This document shows positions 1-12,600 of a DNA stretch of 64,000 nucleotides, piece by piece. A model generated the notes under the pieces. It worked only from the letters and a program-made list of their open reading frames with translations, had not been told where the DNA came from and searched no databases. The number at the start of each line of letters is the position of its first letter. Position 1 is the first letter of the stretch. The stretch is taken from positions 2,852,001 to 2,916,000 of the forward strand of contig JBCAQO010000007.1 in assembly GCA_039111635.1 (NCBI GenBank), in the 5' to 3' direction. The position numbers were made by a program, and so were the translations under genes. The stretch comes from Heterobasidion occidentale (lineage: Eukaryota > Basidiomycota > Agaricomycetes > Russulales > Bondarzewiaceae).

Positions 1-200
1 ACCTGAAGCGGCGATAGGACGTCAATCTCGTCGCTCTCCCGGATTCTCCTATTAGTAGCTGCAGGATGTTTTATCTCCGTGTGTTCTCCACACATCTCAG
101 CGTGCAGGAGTAAAATCACATTCAACCGAGCGACTGATATTGTCACAACAACACCACATCGCCATCAACGACGCCCAAGGCCACGCGAACAAATCCAAAA

Positions 201-3200
201 CTATCTAAGACGGCTGCGATTCGCCGCGACCGGGGTGCTCATCACGACGGACTCCGCGGACGCCATGGACGGCAGCTTGAGCCGTCGCGGCTGAGAGATA
301 CTCGACAGAGATCTCGAGGGTCCAGCGCGGGACATGGACCTGGACGCGAGACTCCCAGGGGCTTCGGCGAAGGAGAGGTCGTTCCTCTGCATCTCTTTCA
401 GTACCTGTTGGAAACGCAACGACCACCACCCGCGCTCCTCGCGCTCCTGCTGCTCGATGCTCCCTGATATGCCCAGCATCGTCTCCTCGATCTGTATGGA
501 CGGACTCTTCGGCAGGGGCAGACCCGAGGCCAAGATCGCCATGACCGACTGCCGCGAATCGAGGTCGAGGTCGACGTTCGGTCCTTGTGCCAGATACTTC
601 CCAGAGTGCGACGGGAACGACAGCGAGCGCAGCGTGTATTGAAAGCATTGCTGGAACGCGGAAAGCCACTTCGCCGAGATGTCCTCCAGGGACGCAGGTC
701 GAAGACCTTTCCAGAGGTCGACGACGGAGGGATGGTCAGGGTGACAGAAGCGACGGGAACGCTGTCGGGTATGACTCCCGTCTCCAGATCTTCAGTGTCC
801 ATCGGCAGTAAGTCCAGGGCGATGTTTTGCTCTTCCCCGGTGATACCCAAGATCCTGCAGATGCCAATGTCGTTCAAAAGCCTCCAAGTTTCCTTCTCAA
901 CCCCGTTGTCAGCAGTCAGGTTCAATGATCTATTCGCCGCTCGAGCTCGCGAAGCGCTTTGAGTCGGCGAAGCAAGTACGACAAGATCCGTAAAGACAAA
1001 GACATGTATGGGAGAATGCTTAGCGGGGTCGTTCCAGAGAGATGCCGAGCCCGTAGATAGATCGTATCGACGAGAAGTACCGGGGCTGCTGCCGCTCCAC
1101 TTACCCGATCTAGAGATAGACGCAACATCGTGCCCAAGGCTCATGGGCGTAATTGGCGGCGTCGAGGAAGCGACCGTCAGCCCAGAATCAGCAGAGAAGT
1201 TCGAGGATGTCATAGATCGCAGAGAGTCCGAGCGGGCACTAGGGGAGGCCTTCCACCCTTGGAGCGCGTTGAGGAGTCTGCTTTGCCGTTGAACAGATCT
1301 GTCTTTTGTCGATGCTGGTGTGCCAGCAAAAGAGGGATAGACAGGGTTAGCACCTCTGGTCCCACCGTTACCAGAAATTCGCAAGAGCCGGCCGCGGGCT
1401 AGCAATCTCCGCTCGCGACTCGCCAATTGGACGGAGGGTGGAAGCCCTTCGATCCTGTTCATGATGTCCTTGACAAGGTCGTATTCTTCCTCCCGTATTC
1501 TTACCTCCCGCATAACTCTGATCATAGTTTCACTCGAATGCAGCAGGGAGAAGGTCGAGATATGGTCCAGGTGTGTTTGCGGCGTCGCATCCCAAAGGCG
1601 CTGCCATATCAATGATGAACGCTGTCCTCTAATTCAAAGGAAGGAAGCTTGATGTCGCGTACCTTGAAACGCATGGGGTACTGCGACAACCGACTCACTG
1701 GCTCGAGCAAGACCGTCTCTAAACTCCACCCTTGACATGCACGTTCCTCCTGGATACGTATAAACTCTCCAAAGTCGTCACCGTTCTCCCCAGTCATCAT
1801 CTTAATCATCGCCACGACCTCGTCGATTCTGACGAGGTAGGGCTGATGCACCTCGAGGCGGGGTACGAAGCCCCGCAGCACTTCCGCGATGCGCATGACT
1901 AGAGGATACTGACCCGCTCTGGCCACGCGCAATGCGGAGAAGAGTTGGGAGTGCAAATTGACAATATCTTCGAGCCAGTCGAACAATCGCGCAATATCTG
2001 GAGGGACGCCGGATATCCATGATCTACTATTTTGCAACCGGAGGGGGCGAATAAAGAGTTCGACGACAACGCGCAATCGCTTTACAAAGGCCTCTTCAGA
2101 CTCGCAGATCTCCCAAATGATCTCTTGACGTTCCATTTCCGTCTCACCATAGCGCTCAAGCAACGAGCGATGTGCCGATGAAGGGAGTGTCGAACGCCAA
2201 GTACGACCTTCAGCGTTTTGGTCCAGAATGTGAGGGTCCTGCTGCTGGTGTTGCCACGAATGAGTAGGAATGCAGTCTTCGTATATTGAGTTTGCACTAG
2301 AGCTTCTCGATAACGTCGTCTGCGTTTGCGATGGATGTACATTGACAACACTGTCTTCTCCAGACATTTGTACATCTTCGTAATCGTGTGTGCCTTGAAC
2401 ATGACCTTCGCCGTCGCCCCGGAAGCCTGGTGTCTCCTCCAGATAACGAGGGTCGGCTTCATAGCTCAGTTTCTTGAAGATGGCTTCCGCGCCTGAACTA
2501 AATTCATCGCCTTCGTCTTGACATCTACGAATATCGAGCGAAGACACGCTCTGAGCATGTGAAATTATGTCACTGTCATTCGAGACCGATGGAGGCAATC
2601 CAAATGCTTCTCGTTCACGAGCCTCGACGAAATTCATGCTTTGATGGTGACTGTACGTCTCGGAGATGAATCGTTCTCCAGTCGAGTAAACAGAAGCGTC
2701 TGAAGGGATATGTGGACCGTCGTCATTGTGTCGAGAGTGTCTCTTGAGTGCGGAGACGGAATCACGCTGACGGCGGTCATTGGCCAGGCTTGTACTTGCT
2801 CTGCTATCGACGACGGAACGCCGAGAAGGACGTAACGAGGTATTGATCGGAGAGAGTGCAAGGTTGTTCGCCCTGGAGGGTTGAGCCAGACGAATAGGCG
2901 ATTCCGTAGATGTACGACTTCGACTAGCAGCCGAGTAAGGCCGCGACTGGCGCAAAGAACCCGAGATTGTCGGAGTGACCTCTTCGAAGTGGAAATCGTC
3001 ATCCTCACCCTCCTCTGATGCGTACTCGGAAGCAGAGATCTCGTCATCCTGCCCCGAGTCTTCGTGATTCGTTGGCGCCAGTGTAACGAGCGCATTGCTT
3101 TGGCCATTTGGATAGTGGCTCCAGCGGGGTGTACCATAAGAAGCGCTGGGACTCTTAGCATCGGCAGCATGCGCATTTGGAGAGTAAGCATGCGAACGCT

Positions 3201-5096
3201 GCCTGGACTGAGGTGAGGGGCGAGCGATTGATCGCTGCCTACCGTGGTGGGCGCCAAAACTCTCACCACTCGAGACGGGCTGAGATTGTATATCCGTCGA
3301 TCCGCTGATAGCCAATCCCTCTTGCCCCATATACTCGCTCTCAAACGAGTCCTCGGAGTCGCGCTTCCCGTCGTTTGTGGAAAGGCCAATTTCGAGTTCG
3401 TTCACAATTCCCATAAGCGCGTCGTGGCGCCTACGAGCGCTGTCCTCCGGCATGCCATCGCCCGCTTCCCAAGGGTTTGGCAGTGCACTGCTGGAAGAAC
3501 GATTGCATAAGCAATTTCACGTTCGCGGTGAAACTTGTTTTTGGCGCCAGAATATGGGGCAGAATCCATAGACACATCCACCGTCTCCCATGCCTCTCCG
3601 TCGAGATATACGCTCGTCTCATCCTCTCCTCGCGAGCGATTGGTGCTCGATCGCCGGTTTCCACGGCGGGCATCATAAGGTTCGCGTACATGAGCCTCCG
3701 GAACGCCCAAACCCAGCCCGATCCCATCAGGTAATTGAGACGCTCTGGGACGGGACATATTATAAGCGCTTTTTGTCGCGGGCCTCATCCATGCTGGCTG
3801 GATGTCTAGAGGAATATCGTCTGCGACCTGATCACCATCTATTTCAGAGCTTGACTCGGAGCTTGAGGCTATGATATCCGCATTTGTGACGACTAATGCT
3901 CTTCCACGCTCGCTTCGAAGCTCCAATTCTGGCCCAGATTCTCCGCTGGAAGCCCCGGGGTGCTTGGCGTTCCTTTGGCTAAAGTTCGCCGGCATTGGGT
4001 GAGGATGACTGGAGGAATATGAACTCATGGCCTGGGGAGTGCGGGAGAGATGGGGACTCCGTGAAGGGATTTTAGAAGTGCTACCGGGATCGGTGCGAGA
4101 ACGCCCATGGTCACGAAAAGGGAAAGATGCGATAGAGCCTGATGTCTGATGCAAGCCAAAATAAGACTATATAATGCAGTCGAAAGTCCAGAAACGCACC
4201 TTGTGTGTAGTACTGACCGACGATGTCTCTGGCGTTCCTCGAGCTGGCTTCTTTCCCAACACACCTTTCACTAGCCTGGACGGTTTTGATTGTGACAGCT
4301 TGGAAGGAGAGGAGGGCTCTGGAACCTTGCTGGATCCAGCCATGGTCGTAGAAGATGATCCCGAAAAGACAGACTTTAAAATTGGCTTCGGCTTGACTTT
4401 TGAGGTCGCTACAGGGATGCGAGGAGACCGCCCGGCGTTCAAACCAGAAGCCGGTTTGGGGGTCGAGGGCATCGGAGGGATTGGGGTGGACTTTGGGGTG
4501 GCAGCAGGTCGACGCAATGAGTTGCTAAGTGGCCTGGAGGGTGAAGGCGATGAGATGAAGCTGAGTCGATTTGAGGGTAGGTCTCTGTGGGGAGGGAGAC
4601 TATTGGGAGAGCTAGGATCGCCTGGAGTCTTCGACGTATTTGTCATTTTGTCGATAGTATCACGTAGCGATGGGAGCAGCTGTGCTTCTACCATTGGGAG
4701 GTCTCCAAGCTGACTCTGGCGGTTGGACGAGTTCCGACTCATCGTGGTATCACTCCTACTCGGTCGCCTCTTCAGAAAAGACCTCTTGGACTGTCCATAA
4801 TCTGGAGAGAAGGAGACGGATTCCGGCGGTGGGGAAGGCATCGTTATAGGGATATATGCGGATCCGCCAGAAGGTGCCATGGAGGAGCGGGTCATCGATA
4901 AAGATGGTTGAGCTCTGCTGTAGTATGAGTCCTGCGATGGAGCATGATCGCGGACTGTCTGGTATGATATTCCTGCGGCAGCTGCATAATGAGATGGTGG
5001 CAGAAAAGTGGGGGTAGATGATGCAGGGATGAACGGAGATGTCGATTTTGCTGTAGAGCGAGGGTTCCCTTGTGCCCTTGACCGCGTCGAGGGCAT
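201..5096 (-). CDS. Rho guanine-nucleotide exchange factor (DH-PH), about 1,580 aa
   Basis: The product should activate a Rho/Cdc42-type GTPase at the cell cortex. Four exons join at introns 4146-4199, 3491-3534 and 1601-1662. The first 950 residues are Ser/Pro-rich and disordered. A DH domain lies at about residues 960-1150; it includes ESEEAFVKRLRVVVELFI and the terminal helix LEPVSRLSQYPMRFK. A PH-like region follows at about 1290-1420, with HVFVFTDLVVLAS and a C-terminal helix containing AKWLSAFQQCFQYTLRSLSF. The tail LASGLPLPKSPS ends at the TAG at 201-203. The start is the first ATG of the long upstream exon. The frame breaks near 722-732: the PH strand VTLTIPP and the helix VVDLWKGLRPASLEDIS lie in different frames with no room for an intron, so one base is probably missing. 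Which GTPase it serves cannot be told. Confidence 0.9.
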
Positions 5097-5712
5097 ATCA
5101 AAGCGCTCAGGCAGCGGGACTGATCAAACGGCGACGCAGTCACGCGAGGAATGTTTGGCTCACAAATAGTGGCCAAACAACACGTCGCGGTCATGTGACA
5201 CGGAATGGACATTCAATGCCAGTTTCGAGTTCTGCGATTTATCGATGTTGAAATGAGTAAATTATCCAGAGAAAAAGGTGGACGTACTCTTTAATGGAAG
5301 CCATGAGCTATAAATGGGCCTTATTCATTGCATATATCTCCTGTCCTCGGCGGATCACCAGGATCGGACGGTTATATTCGTGAACTCACTAACATACAAC
5401 AGCTGTTCAAAGTATACATGCGCAAATCATTGCGCGCTCGTAGTCCAATTCTAGAAGACATGAGTACTAGTATACACGGGAAGAACATAAGCCACGGTCG
5501 CACGAACCCATAAAAATAGATGACGCAATCCTGAAAGGAGACCCGGAGGAATCAAAGAGGGAGATGAATGAGTGACAAGGCCGAGGCAGCCATATCTCGA
5601 ATCTTCTTCACCATACCGTACTCGTTTCGCACCTCCGGTGAAAGAGGATGGAAGAAAATGCTCATGGTGCAATATCTGAAAGGATGGCGTCTCCCTAAGC
5701 TTGCTATGGTTA
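5097..5712. other. Intergenic, no gene seen
   Basis: This is the upstream region of the RhoGEF and the downstream region of the unrecognised gene at 5713-7437. A TATA-like CTATAAATGGG sits near 5309 on the plus strand, but no plausible plus-strand gene follows it. Short open frames here have no family resemblance. Confidence 0.5.
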
Positions 5713-7437
5713 TCAGAGCGATGATGCTCGCTCACCGGGGTCATCTGTGTCGTCAGGAAATATTCTGCGTAGGTCGCCAATATATTGCTCTACTTTACGC
5801 AGGTACCCCTCGATCATCTCAATAACCTTATCAGCTTCGTAACCCTCGGTGAGGCTTTCCCTGAGGCCCAGAAATTCTGCTGTCCCGTAGTCCTCTGCAG
5901 TCATCCTGCAAGCATCAACATTTTTTAATTCGGTGGAGGCATCCATAGAATGCATGATGTGGCTCACGTTGCATGAGGTTGCTGACTGCGAATATTCTCC
6001 TCCCATTGACCCGCTTCGCAGAGAAATTGAATACATTTCAGACCATTGTGGTAGAATTCTGCCTGTTCCTCGTCTGATAACCCATCATGGAAAAGACTAC
6101 GTTGATATGATGCTTGCGGATGTGTCGATCCAGAGATATCAAATGCTGGATAGTACAGTTTCATGAATCGCGGAAGATGATGTGCTCGTTTACCCGTCCA
6201 TATGTGGAGGATGTGCTGCACCGAATGTCAATAGAAGCCATAGTAATATTTATGCGACGCACGAGTCGGACACATCTATCGATCATTCCACAGTATAAGA
6301 TTCGAAAAACCTCGGTTTTATCCACAAGTTGCGATAGCGTCTTCACCTCATGCCCTTCAAGGAGGATAGTGTCCAGCTTCTCGCTCGGCTGGGAGTACCA
6401 TCGATTCCATGCGATCGCTTTCTTCGCGTTCTCGGTGGCCAATTGCCGAATTAACTCGACTTGTGCGATGAGGTTGAGCAGCTCTGGAGTCTGGTCAAGA
6501 AGAAATGTAGGACGAAGAATGTTGTATATCGCATAAGTGAGAACCTCTAGAGGGGGAGCCGCATCTGGTGGGACATTGAGGGAAGCTAGAGACTTGATGT
6601 GAGTTGTTCACCTAAATCGGATAAACTTCGAGGAGTAACAGGCTAGATGCGCACTCACCACATATCTGCCCACGATCCTCTTCAGAATAGGTGGATTTGT
6701 TGATATAGGTCTTGAGAACTTTCAAAAGATCCATTATCATGAGCGAGAGGTAGCCACAGACGCGACATGCTCTGTTTAGGATAAGTTGAGAAACCTGTGT
6801 TTGTACCCAAACATGCCAAAAATGGGAATAAATCTGTATTTTGGTCCTAGTTTCTCCTAAATGCTTCGGACTCGTCGTCTTCAACGATCACAGCCTTCCC
6901 AACACCACCTGATGTTATAATGAACTCACGGAGGGGCGAAGCTTGGAGCCGTTGGTCCTAGTGCCTTCATCCATGCCAAGTGAAATATCCTCGAATTCAA
7001 GCCGCCATAGGCCTAAGACTACTGAGTTCTGTGTAATGAAGTATTAGGTCCATTTTCTCGGATATCCAGCACTCGAGCGCTCCTTCCGTCGAAGGACATT
7101 CTTGTCCCCGTCGAGAATAGCCTAAATTCATACGAAACGTGTGACTCTGGCAGTGATAATAAACCTAGAAGGGAGGTGTGTTTGCACTGTCCGACGTCGT
7201 GTTTTTCACATGAGCACACCAGCTCGAAAGTGTCAAAGGACTAAGAGAACTTGTTGGCTGGGACAACTCAGAGATAGTTGGAGACTGACGCGTCGGCAAC
7301 ATAGTATCGACGTGTAACATGAGAAAAGGAAAAGTGCATACCCTCTGAGGTAGCAGCGATCTACGCGCCTGCTGTGCTCGTGTTAATGGTCTCAAGAACA
7401 CAATCAGGGTCTCGTACCAGAAAGCCAGTATAGCCAT
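5713..7437 (-). CDS. Unrecognised multi-exon gene
   Basis: I do not recognise the family. The 3' half is well supported by in-frame splicing. An exon ending at about 6655 (STYSEEDRGQIC) joins, through a GT-AG intron, to an exon with SLNVPPDAAPPLEVLTYAIYNILRPT and AIAWNRWYSQPSEKLDTILLEGHE. After a probable one-base frame break near 6161-6170 (IIFRDS to MKLYYPAFDISGS), an intron from about 5923 joins HAT to MTAEDYGTAEFLGLRESL. The stop is at 5713. The protein looks soluble and helical. The 5' end is uncertain: candidate upstream exons include GGVGKAVIVEDDESEAFR (about 6910) and a hydrophobic start MAILAFWYETLIVFLRPL at 7437. Treat everything above 6884 as provisional. Confidence 0.5.
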
Positions 7438-7732
7438 AAGACTTCGTTCACCATCCTATGCATTCTGAGGTTCAGAATTACCTAGTGCACCCAATCTACA
7501 TAGATGATCTTAGTATGAGACCACAGGTTAGGCGAGGATATCGACCAACAAGGTGGGTGAACGCAGGTGAACGCGGACTTGACGTGTTCTCCATCATGTG
7601 CTGTAAGGGGACGCCCACGTGATACCCCCAGACTAATCGCGTTTAGCGTGGGTGTTGTGTTGAGTTCGCCGACTCGCCAATCCCCTCATCCCACCCAAGT
7701 TTGAAGGACGCTCCTCGCACAACCTATCTCGC

Positions 7733-8493
7733 ATGGCAGGAGGAATACCATGGGACCAGCTCAAAGCTGATACGCTGCGTTTGGTGTGCCGCGACTTGGG
7801 CGCGACCCCTGGCAAGCGCAAGAGGGACGATATGATTGGCTTTCTGAACAAGGTTGAAAAACGCGGTCGTGAGTACTCTGCCTATGTCTTCATCGCTCAT
7901 ACTAACCCCCTCTTTAGTCGATGCTGCTCTTGCGGAGCTTGAGACTGAAGAGAAAGAAAAGGAAAAAGAGAAGCCAAGGGAAAGGACGAAGGCCCAGGCC
8001 GCAGCTGAACGGCCAGCACCTACACGGTCTAGCAAGAGGACGCGATCTGGCGATGCTGACGTGCCAGAGGGGAGGCCCAAGAGGAGGGCCATTGCTGCCG
8101 CCAAGGAGCCCGCACCCAAACGCGGGGCCAAAAAGACCTTCGAGAGCGTCGCCGTGCCAGGCAAACGTGTGGGACGCGCCGCGCCAAAGTCAGCAAAAAA
8201 GGCGATCGATAAGGGGGAGGAGGAGAATGGCGATCAGGGGGATGCGAGTACGAGCTCACCCGAGAGGCAGGACGCTGATGCGACGGGTGAGGAGGACGCG
8301 GATGCGGAGGCTGAGGTTGACCTGCCGGGTCCGTAGGCACCACTCGCGGGAGTTGATCATCAGTCAACTAATTCTTCCCTGTTCCCTCTTCTTTAACTCC
8401 TTCCCTTTCTCTTCAGGTGCTAATGGTGCTCCTGCCGCAGCGGTCATCGAGCCCATCGCAGTTACAGGCGTGCAGGCTGAGGCGCCAGCATAA
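7733..8493 (+). CDS. Small SAP-like, lysine/glutamate-rich protein, about 207 aa
   Basis: Three exons (7733-7868, 7918-8328, 8417-8493) join in frame. The first 45 residues, including WDQLKADTLRLVCRDLG and GKRKRDDMIGFLNKVEKRG, look like a helix-turn-helix of the SAP type, which binds DNA or RNA in nuclear proteins. The rest is disordered: an EKEKEKEKPRE run, several basic blocks such as GRPKRRA and PAPKRGAKK that could act as nuclear localisation signals, then an acidic stretch (GEEDADAEAEVDLPG). The last exon adds a hydrophobic tail ending VTGVQAEAPA. A chromatin or nuclear role is inference from the SAP-like helix and basic/acidic tail only. The start is the first ATG and gives a compact product. 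Confidence 0.65.
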
Positions 8494-8773
8494 GTTGCCT
8501 TTCTTGATTGTACTTCTCTCCGTCCCCTTGGACTTCATCTGGGCTTGGTAGGTGTCGCCCTATTATTCTCTGTTGTATTGGTTGTCGTGGCTTCTCGTAT
8601 CGCTGTCATTGTTTGCACAGATTCCGTGCACCATTTTATTGAATTTGTATTCAATCCACATTCGTCTCTATTCGTTTCTCTGCCTTTGGCTGCATCAATC
8701 CTGAGAGTAGCCGACATCGTCACCCACGCGTTCTTGCATTGTGAGGAGCCTGCCCAACATCGCCTGCCCGTCT

Positions 8774-9803
8774 TCATCCAACGTATTCTTTAAAATTTTC
8801 CTCTTTCATCCACGTGAGGCCATGCTGGAGTATATTGCGTGCGCGGGCGGCACCACCACGCGTGTCGCCCATTGATGCGTGCAACGTGGCTCGCTTAACC
8901 TTGGAGTTGTATGTCGCGCAGTGAAGAATATTGTTATTATAGAAAACGGTCTCTCCGGCTTCAAAGTCACGTAAGAACACTACACATGAATGCCTGCACT
9001 TGAACACACGCACGCTGCAACGTGACCCGGATTGCGTTGGGCATTGTCAAAGGATCGACAGGTGGATCAGGTGTGCTAGACTGAGATCTCTGCTCATTTG
9101 TTCTTGGAAACTTGTGCGACTCTGGGACAACGAAAAGGCACGAGTCCTCATAGAGCGCCCTTCGACGCTGCGTGAAGCACGAATCATTAAATACACATGT
9201 GATGCACGCACGTATTCCATTGGATCTCAACGAGACGTGGGACAAGTCGCAAGCCACTTAGATTCGTGCTTGAGCGTCTCATAAGGATCGAACTCACTCC
9301 ATGATGCCAAACAGCGAGAGCTTCGCGTTCTTCCTCTTCAGAAGCTGTTCCTTTGACATCATCTCGGTGCCATCGCAAGGCAAAATCGTGCGATTCGGGG
9401 TTGACGAGTAGATTGAACAACTCTATCGGGCGTCGCCCTGATCAGCACTTCGATCTGAATATCCATGCAATCCGCGCATACCGATCTGCAGGTTGTCGTC
9501 CGAACAACCCAGCAGCTCCTTCACTGCGTCCCTCAATCCGTGCGATGAATACCATTTCGCAAACGCCGGTTCTCCGAGATCAGGGTGCATGACATGCTGC
9601 ACTCCCCAAGAATCGACACCGGCATTCCCATAAGGTGGGAATTGCTTCCCAACAACGCGTCTGTGCTGCCAGGCTCCCGATCGAGTCTTGGAAATGACAT
9701 TCTCCGAGGCTTGTTCGAGCTCAACACGCAGATCGGGGGGGATGAGGTTGGGCAGGATAACGAACCCTTGCGCGTCGAACGTCTCCTTGATAGGCTGTGT
9801 CAT
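8774..9803 (-). CDS. Phytanoyl-CoA dioxygenase (PhyH) family enzyme
   Basis: This is an Fe(II)/2-oxoglutarate-dependent oxygenase of the PhyH fold. Exons are 9803-9482, 9422-9298, a 14-nt exon 9225-9212, 9159-9014 and 8958-8774. The N-terminus MTQPIKETFDAQGFVILPNL is the usual PhyH start. The iron ligands are visible as HRD in LRWHRDDVKG and the distal His in YNNNILHCATYN. The arginine that normally binds 2-oxoglutarate is probably in KVKRATLHASMG. The micro-exon supplies IQWN of the conserved HGIQWNTALYED strand, so it is needed for the fold. No targeting signal is evident. The substrate cannot be told; fungal members act on fatty acids, alkaloids or other secondary metabolites. Its neighbours do not form an obvious pathway. 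Confidence 0.88.
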
Positions 9804-10479
9804 ATTAGTCTGAAGTAGGATCGCGTTTTTATCGAATTGGATGGGACGACTCGAAGGCTTGCGAGTTCGAAACCGATTGGCCAGAGTCGCGGAGTCGAAG
9901 CATGATTAGTAATCACGCGATCCCCTCCCCTGACGGAGACTGCACGCCTTTTGAAGTCGTCGCGCGACGCGCTTCGCTTTGCCCAGTGCCATCCTCTCAG
10001 ATATGCTCAAATTGAGGCAGCACAACAGCTCCTTGACCGCTAGGCCGCTCAAGGCGCACACTTCCGGGCTGCTTGGTTTCGCCGGGATCTCTGATCATCA
10101 ACTCGCAGCATAAGTGACACCCTCTTGAGCAATCGAGCGTCTGACATGACGGCGTCAGTGCCCAGCGAGGTGGACTACCCCACCCTGAGGCATCACGTCC
10201 AATGCACTAACAGAGCCAAGGAATTCACCTCAAATCACCGATCAATTGCAGACTTACGAAGGCTTCTGTGAATAGCTTCAGGCTACCTCTGCCGCCCCGC
10301 GTTTGGACGACATCATCACCCTTCACGCGAGGCTGTTGCCGACCATGATTCTTATATAAAGGTGAGCGTCTCCGTGCAGCGATAAGACTGATTTCACTCT
10401 GAACCTCTCATCATCTTCTCTTTCCTCCCGCTTCTTGGGCGCAAGACCTGAACCCCAGTGACACAAGTCGGAGGTTCTC
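9804..10479. other. Intergenic, divergent promoter region
   Basis: This lies between the divergently transcribed dioxygenase and Ca2+/H+ antiporter genes. No open frame with family resemblance is present. A strong TATA element serves the antiporter (see 10353-10360). The CT-rich run just upstream of 10440 is typical of a basidiomycete transcription start region. Confidence 0.5.
10353..10360 (+). promoter_or_regulatory. TATA box of the Ca2+/H+ antiporter gene
   Basis: TATATAAA sits 127 nt upstream of the start codon at 10480. It is followed by a CT-rich segment and then the ATG. The distance fits a short 5' leader. Confidence 0.6.
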
Positions 10480-12600
10480 ATGGTTGATTCAGATAGGAGG
10501 TCGCTTTCGTTGGATACAGAGCAGGGCCTCCATCGTCAGTCTCAGCACTCAGAACGGCAGGCGCTGACGTCTCACGTTGACGGACACCTCGTTGATCCAG
10601 CTGTTAGCAACGACAACTGGCGTCCCCAACCTCATGCCAGAACGCGCAACAACGATACCAGACAACAGTTCTGGGCGCGGTTCAGAGGAAAAGATCGCAG
10701 AAGTGTTGGATGGCTACAGAGTCTAAAAGCCATTGTTACGTCCTCATGTACGCAGGCTCTTTTCGTATCCATCCGCGCTGACTGTGCTATTGTAGGGCTC
10801 AATTTTTTCATAATATTCATTCCATTTGCGTGGGTGGCTCGTTTTCATACCTCATGGGGCCATGTGGTCGCCTTTGTGTGTCAGTCACTCCGTCTTCGTG
10901 ATGCAACATAAACCTCAATTGCACTTATCATAAAGTCGCCTTTCTCGGAATAATGCCTCTCGTAAAGATCTTCGACTGGGGTGGTGAACAGTTGGCCATG
11001 TACTGTGGCGAGGATCTCGGCGACCTTATTATCATCACACTGAGCAAGTGAGTTGGTAGTTGACATGTCTAATGCGTCGTTTGACGGCTGAGGCAGCGCA
11101 GTTGAAGCTACTCTAGCGATCATTCTGTTATTGAAATGCGAGTAAGTCTGTCATGTCAATCAAGCGCACTTCTCTTTCTGACGTTAAAAATGTAGACTCA
11201 AGCTCTTGCAATCCACTATCGCCGGTGCGGTTTAGCTCGTCATCACTTCGGGATCCTCATCTAACATTTACAAAAACTTCTAGGCGTCATTCTATTACAC
11301 TTGTTGCTCATCCCAGGCACTGCGTTTCTGACTGGAGGGGTGCGGATCTTGGAACAACAGCTACATCCACAGCGGACCCAATTAAATCACACGCTCTTAA
11401 CGCTTGGGTATGACACCATCACCTGTGCTGTTCGACGATCGTTCACCATTCATCACCGGTGACTTTCACAGAGTGCTTGCACTAGTGATCCCTGCCTCGT
11501 TTTTTGCAGCACTCGATCGTAGCGCCTCTGCTTCCGGCGCAGAGGGACCAGACCCACAACTCATCAACGACCATATCCGTAACGAATTCATGCGCATCAG
11601 TCGAGGCTTTGCTGTCATCCTCCTTGTCGTGTGAGTTTATCAAAAGCCTCATCACGCCCATTTTTTAAAGTGAAAGGATGCAGATATATTTGCTCTCGCT
11701 TCTACTTGCACGATCCTCCCGGTGATGACAATGCTCTCCGTCTACCTGCCGATGCACCGAAGGAAGCCATCGAGAGATCCCAAGAACTTGCGAAGGCAGA
11801 ACCAGAAGTCAACCCTTGGGCGTGCACACTCTTGCTTATCATCACGGTCGCTGTCATGGCTGTCACAGCTGAATTTGTATGTCGATTGCTTGAGCTTCGA
11901 TATTGATCGTTTCTCTCATGACCAACAGCTTGTCGAGAGCATAGAACCAGTCAGAGAAAGCGGGCATATCCAGGATGAGTGAGTCGATGCTTATCATCTC
12001 ATGACGTTCGTTGAATTAATTGAATCCCCATAGATGGTTTGGACTCATCCTTCTGCCCGCCATTTCGTTCTCGGCGGACGCGATGGTGGCCATCGTCTAC
12101 TTCATCCGCTCTAGCTTGAAATACTTCTTCAAGGCGCCACCGCCACCAGAATCCATCGCTGAAGCCAAGGCGATCGACCTCAGTATACAGTTCACCCTGT
12201 TTTGGATGCCGTTATTTGTCCTGCTTGGCTGGTGGACGGGAAAACCGCTGACAATACTATTCGGTGAATATCGTGGTCACTGTCGGGTATCGCCTGCTAA
12301 TTGGGTGAACAGATCTTTTCGAGGTGGCGGTCCTCATTGGATCGTGCTTCCTGGTGAACTATGTCACTGCAGATGCGAAGACAAACTGGGTCGAAGGCAT
12401 GATCATGATGTCGTTTTATCTGATGATCGTGAGCGTCTTCTGGGCCTTGCAATGTCCATGAACTCACTTCGGTCCACGTTGGATCAATTGATCTCCAGGC
12501 TACTGCAGCATGGTTCTACACAGGACAGCCAGAGATTGATATTATGTCTGCTTGCGAGAGCGTCCAAGAAGCACTTGCTGTCGGTGCCGGAGCTGAGTAG
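10480..12600 (+). CDS. Vacuolar-type Ca2+/H+ antiporter (CAX family)
   Basis: The product exchanges cytosolic Ca2+ for protons across the vacuolar membrane. I join twelve exons, all by GT-AG introns in frame. After a soluble N-terminus (SWLNFFIIFIPFAWVA begins helix 1) come IFDWGGEQLAMYCGEDLGDL and the first cation-binding repeat NAVEATLAIILLLKCELKLL. The exon with VILLHLLLIPGTAFLTGGVR follows. The second repeat is in FSADAMVAIVYFI rather than the more usual GNAAEH wording. The end contains FEVAVLIGSCFLVNYVTADA and GMIMMSFYLMI, then ATAAWFYTGQPE. The frame is open to the TAG at 12598-12600. Several conserved stretches differ from the typical CAX consensus (SADAM for NAAEH), so ion specificity is open. 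Confidence 0.88.
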
